In this document: positions 61,983 through 64,000 of the stretch, in pieces
How the letters are laid out: each line of letters starts with the position of its first letter
Position numbering within the stretch: position 1 is the stretch's first letter
NCBI GenBank assembly: GCA_046484325.1
Contig: JAWOJB010000054.1
Coordinates: 1-64,000 of the forward strand
From: JAWOJB01 sp046484325
Lineage (GTDB): Bacteria; Actinomycetota; Acidimicrobiia; Spongiisociales; ZC4RG35
Length of the DNA stretch: 64,000 nt
Direction: 5' to 3'
Notes under the pieces: generated by a model
Databases searched by the model: none
Told to the model about the DNA's origin: nothing
What the model saw: the letters and a program-made list of their open reading frames with translations, nothing else
Position numbers and translations under genes: made by a program

Positions 61983-62044
61983 GGCACGCTCCGGTTGCGA
62001 GGGACCCGGAGGGTATCCGGCTCGGGGCGGACACGCCCGTGAAA

Positions 62045-62782
62045 CTACGACTCGGGGATCAGGTCGGCCAGGTCGGCGACGACGAGATCGGCGCCGGCCT
62101 CGGTGAGGGCGGCGGCCTGGCCGTCCCTGGCGACGCCGACGACGAACCCGAATCCTCCGGCGCGCGCCGCCTCGACTCCGATCGCCACGTCGTCCATCAC
62201 GACGATCCGTGACGGTGTCACGCCGAGCTCGCGGGCCGCCTCGAGAAAGGTGTCCGGTTCCGGCTTGGCGTGGAGGCGGCGGGAGCGTGCCTCCAACCCG
62301 TCGATGACGACGTCGAACCTCGAACCGAGCCCGGCCGCCTCGAGCACGCCGCGGGCGCTGGCGCTGGAGGACACCACGGCCGTCCGAATCCCGAGCGCGT
62401 CCAGGTGGTCGAGCAGCGCCAGCGATCCCGGGTACGCCTCGATGCCCCCCGACGCCAGCACCGTGCGGAACCGGTCGTTCTTCGTGTTGCCCACCGCGCA
62501 GACCGAGTCGAAGGCGGGCGAGTCGGCAGGGCTCCCCTCCGGCAGGGCCAGCCCCCGGGAGGCGAGGAAGGAGCGCACCCCGTCGTAGCGGCGCCTGCCG
62601 TCGACGTGGGCGAGGTAGTCGTCGTGGGTGAACTCCTCGAAGCCCTCGCCGAACCGATCCGCCAGGAACTCGTCGAAGGTGAGCTTCCATGCCCGCTCGT
62701 GGGCCCGGGCGGTGTCGGTGAGCACGCCGTCGAGGACGAAGAGCACGGCTCGGTGGTGCCCCCAGTCGGGGAGCTGGTTCAC
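62045..62782 (-). CDS. HAD-IA family hydrolase with altered nucleophile
   Basis: 245 aa beta-phosphoglucomutase-like HAD: cap domain (about 30-110), motif II Ser in AVVSSSASARGVLEAAG, motif III Lys in KPEPDTFLEAARELG, motif IV VVMDDVAIGVEAARAGG. Motif I reads LFVLDGVLTDT, so the first catalytic Asp (FDxDG) is Val16 (GTC in place of GAC) while D18 is kept. Either inactive, a sequencing error, or using another mechanism. GTG 62782 is 4 nt from the kinase stop. Confidence 0.88.
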   Translation of the reverse strand: MNQLPDWGHHRAVLFVLDGVLTDTARAHERAWKLTFDEFLADRFGEGFEEFTHDDYLAHVDGRRRYDGVRSFLASRGLALPEGSPADSPAFDSVCAVGNTKNDRFRTVLASGGIEAYPGSLALLDHLDALGIRTAVVSSSASARGVLEAAGLGSRFDVVIDGLEARSRRLHAKPEPDTFLEAARELGVTPSRIVVMDDVAIGVEAARAGGFGFVVGVARDGQAAALTEAGADLVVADLADLIPES

Positions 62783-62786
62783 GGGA

Positions 62787-63518
62787 TCACCATCCCAGCG
62801 CGTCGAGGCGGTCGGCCACCATCGAAGGGTATCCGCCGGCGAAGAGCCGTACGTGCACGAGCAGGTGGTGGAGCTGGAGGGCCGGCCGGCGCCTCTCCCA
62901 CCCAGGGTCGAGCGGCCAGGCCTCGGCGTAGGCACCCCACATGGCCGGTGGGATCCCGCCGAACAGCGCCATGAAGGCGAGCTCGATCTCCCGGTCCGAG
63001 TAGCTCACGGCAGGGTCGACGAGGTAGGCGCCGTCCACCACGTTGCCCGCCCATAGATCGCCATGGACGAGCGAGGGCACCGGTCGGTGGGGCTCCAGGA
63101 GGGCGGGAAGCGGGCCTTCCGCTGACCGCCGGATCCGGCGGGCCAGCGGCTCGGGCACGGCGGGGTCGTCGAGGTGGGCCAAGACCCGCCGTTCGACGAA
63201 GAAGGCGGACCACGAGTCAGCCCAGCCGTTGGTCTGGGGGAGGGCCCCGATCACGTTGTCGATGGGGTAGCCGAAGGCGGGGTTGGTGTGACGGTGGAGA
63301 GCGGCAAGCGACCGGCCGAGGCCCTCCCAGTCGGGCCAGCCCGACACCCGCTCCATCACGAGCTCGTGCCGGTCGGCCCCGTACACGGCCGGCACAGGTG
63401 CGCCTGCCTTGGCGAGGGCCCGAAGGCCGTCGGCCTCCAGCCGGGCGTCGTAGCTCGTGCGTTTGATCACCACCGGACGGCCGTCGCGCTCCTCGAACGA
63501 GATCGATGCCCAGCTCAC
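62787..63518 (-). CDS. Fructosamine/ketosamine-3-kinase family protein
   Basis: 243 aa, APH-like kinase fold. VVIKRTSYDARLEADGLRALAKAG (ATP Lys), HELVMERVSGW hinge, LVHGDLWAGNVV catalytic Asp and LVDPAVSYSDREIELAF metal Asp; these are FN3K-family signatures. It phosphorylates sugar adducts on proteins so they fall off. GTG 63518 overlaps the phosphatase stop (GTGA). Confidence 0.92.
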   Translation of the reverse strand: MSWASISFEERDGRPVVIKRTSYDARLEADGLRALAKAGAPVPAVYGADRHELVMERVSGWPDWEGLGRSLAALHRHTNPAFGYPIDNVIGALPQTNGWADSWSAFFVERRVLAHLDDPAVPEPLARRIRRSAEGPLPALLEPHRPVPSLVHGDLWAGNVVDGAYLVDPAVSYSDREIELAFMALFGGIPPAMWGAYAEAWPLDPGWERRRPALQLHHLLVHVRLFAGGYPSMVADRLDALGW

Positions 63519-63970
63519 CCGCCGGTGCTCGCGACCTCGTCGACGAGCCTGGCCGCCGCTTCGACGACGGTGGCCATCGTCTGGCGGTAGGCCTCGTAGC
63601 CCCGTCCCCACGGGTCAGGCACATCGGCGCCGTCGTGACGGAAGAGGCGGACCTTGGCGGCCGCCTCGCGATCCGGGGCCAGGGCCAGGAGGTCCCTCAG
63701 GTTGTCCCGATCCATGGCCACGATGAGATCGAACCGCTCGAAGTCCTCGACCGTCACCTGTCGGGCCCGACCCTCGATCGTGAGCCCGACCTCGGCTCCC
63801 GCCCTTCGAGATTCCGGATGGGGCGGCTCGCCCAGGTGATAGCGGGAAGTACCCGCCGACTCGACCTCGACGGGGATGCCGGCATCGACGGCCGCCGTGC
63901 GGATAGCGGCCTCCGCCGCCGGGGAACGGCAGATGTTGCCGAGGCAGACGACCAGGATCCGCACCGTCAC
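63515..63970 (-). CDS. Low-molecular-weight protein tyrosine phosphatase family
   Basis: 151 aa. P-loop VCLGNICRS (C9-x5-R15-S), SAGTSRYHLGEPPHPES, and the general acid Asp in VPDPWG. The Tyr/Trp recognition residues are not resolved, so it may act on phosphosugars rather than phosphotyrosine. GTG 63970 is the assumed start, but the frame stays open to the window edge. Coupled by a 4-nt overlap to the ketosamine kinase. Confidence 0.92.
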   Translation of the reverse strand: MTVRILVVCLGNICRSPAAEAAIRTAAVDAGIPVEVESAGTSRYHLGEPPHPESRRAGAEVGLTIEGRARQVTVEDFERFDLIVAMDRDNLRDLLALAPDREAAAKVRLFRHDGADVPDPWGRGYEAYRQTMATVVEAAARLVDEVASTGG

Positions 63971-64000
63971 GGCGCCGTCGACTCGATCCGCCGTCGCGCA

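Overview
This 64 kb window is high-GC, densely packed bacterial DNA. It most resembles an uncultured-type actinobacterium close to the Acidimicrobiia. The evidence is HspR placed in the dnaK operon, a PstSCAB-PhoU-two-component block with GTTCACC-type PHO boxes, secreted proteins with Thr-rich linkers (TTTTTT runs), abundant GTG starts, and many promoters whose -10 box lies 6-8 nt before the start codon (leaderless mRNAs). The taxonomic call is inference. No rRNA, tRNA, CRISPR array, integrase or insertion sequence was seen. No gap between genes exceeds about 260 bases.

Layout. 1-6.6 kb: a ba3-type cytochrome oxidase (subunit II tail, subunit I), a remarkable 746-residue fusion (diheme cytochrome b, 2x[4Fe-4S] ferredoxin, MvhD/FlpD-like domain, cytochrome c), a lipoprotein cytochrome c, and CuA-assembly genes (two Sco proteins, PCuAC). 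6.7-11.6 kb: SDR, Fe-S-type photolyase, acyl-CoA dehydrogenase and a divergent TetR regulator. 11.7-20.7 kb: phosphate block (ppk1, PHO boxes, pstSCAB, phoU, response regulator, histidine kinase), followed by dxs. 22.7-30.1 kb: exported CapA and beta-propeller proteins, thioesterase and M20 amidohydrolase, then a PadR / HAAS-NfeD / SPFH membrane-stress operon. 30.2-34.7 kb: a glutamine-synthetase-like ligase, SDR, ALDH and class-I amidotransferase that together fit a gamma-glutamylated amino-alcohol (ethanolamine-like) degradation route; a broken cyclic-nucleotide-binding gene lies just upstream. 34.7-41.3 kb: PASTA-like protein, MscL, ClpB (with a perfect palindrome around its -10), a YncE-like propeller, kynureninase. 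41.3-49.3 kb: an ABC-2 exporter, an Fbp/Thi-type importer, and a ceramidase-like membrane protein. 49.3-51.4 kb: hydrogenase-maturation relics (HypC, DUF6390-like, frameshifted radical-SAM remnant) and a GGCT-like protein. 51.4-55.9 kb: a winged-helix/TPR/TM/PQQ-propeller protein and two single-domain cNMP-binding proteins. 55.9-60.1 kb: dnaK-grpE-dnaJ-hspR. 60.2-64 kb: long-chain acyl-CoA synthetase and a LMW-phosphatase / fructosamine-kinase / HAD operon that looks like protein deglycation.

The most unusual non-coding signals are (i) a 46-bp two-hairpin element found three times, each starting 3-5 nt after a stop codon (SPFH, mscL, clpB), and (ii) heptanucleotide-periodic arrays (about NTGCGCN or GTGNGAC) that begin within about 15 nt after the stop codon at six loci. 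Neither matches a standard feature type. Both look like genome-wide 3'-end elements.
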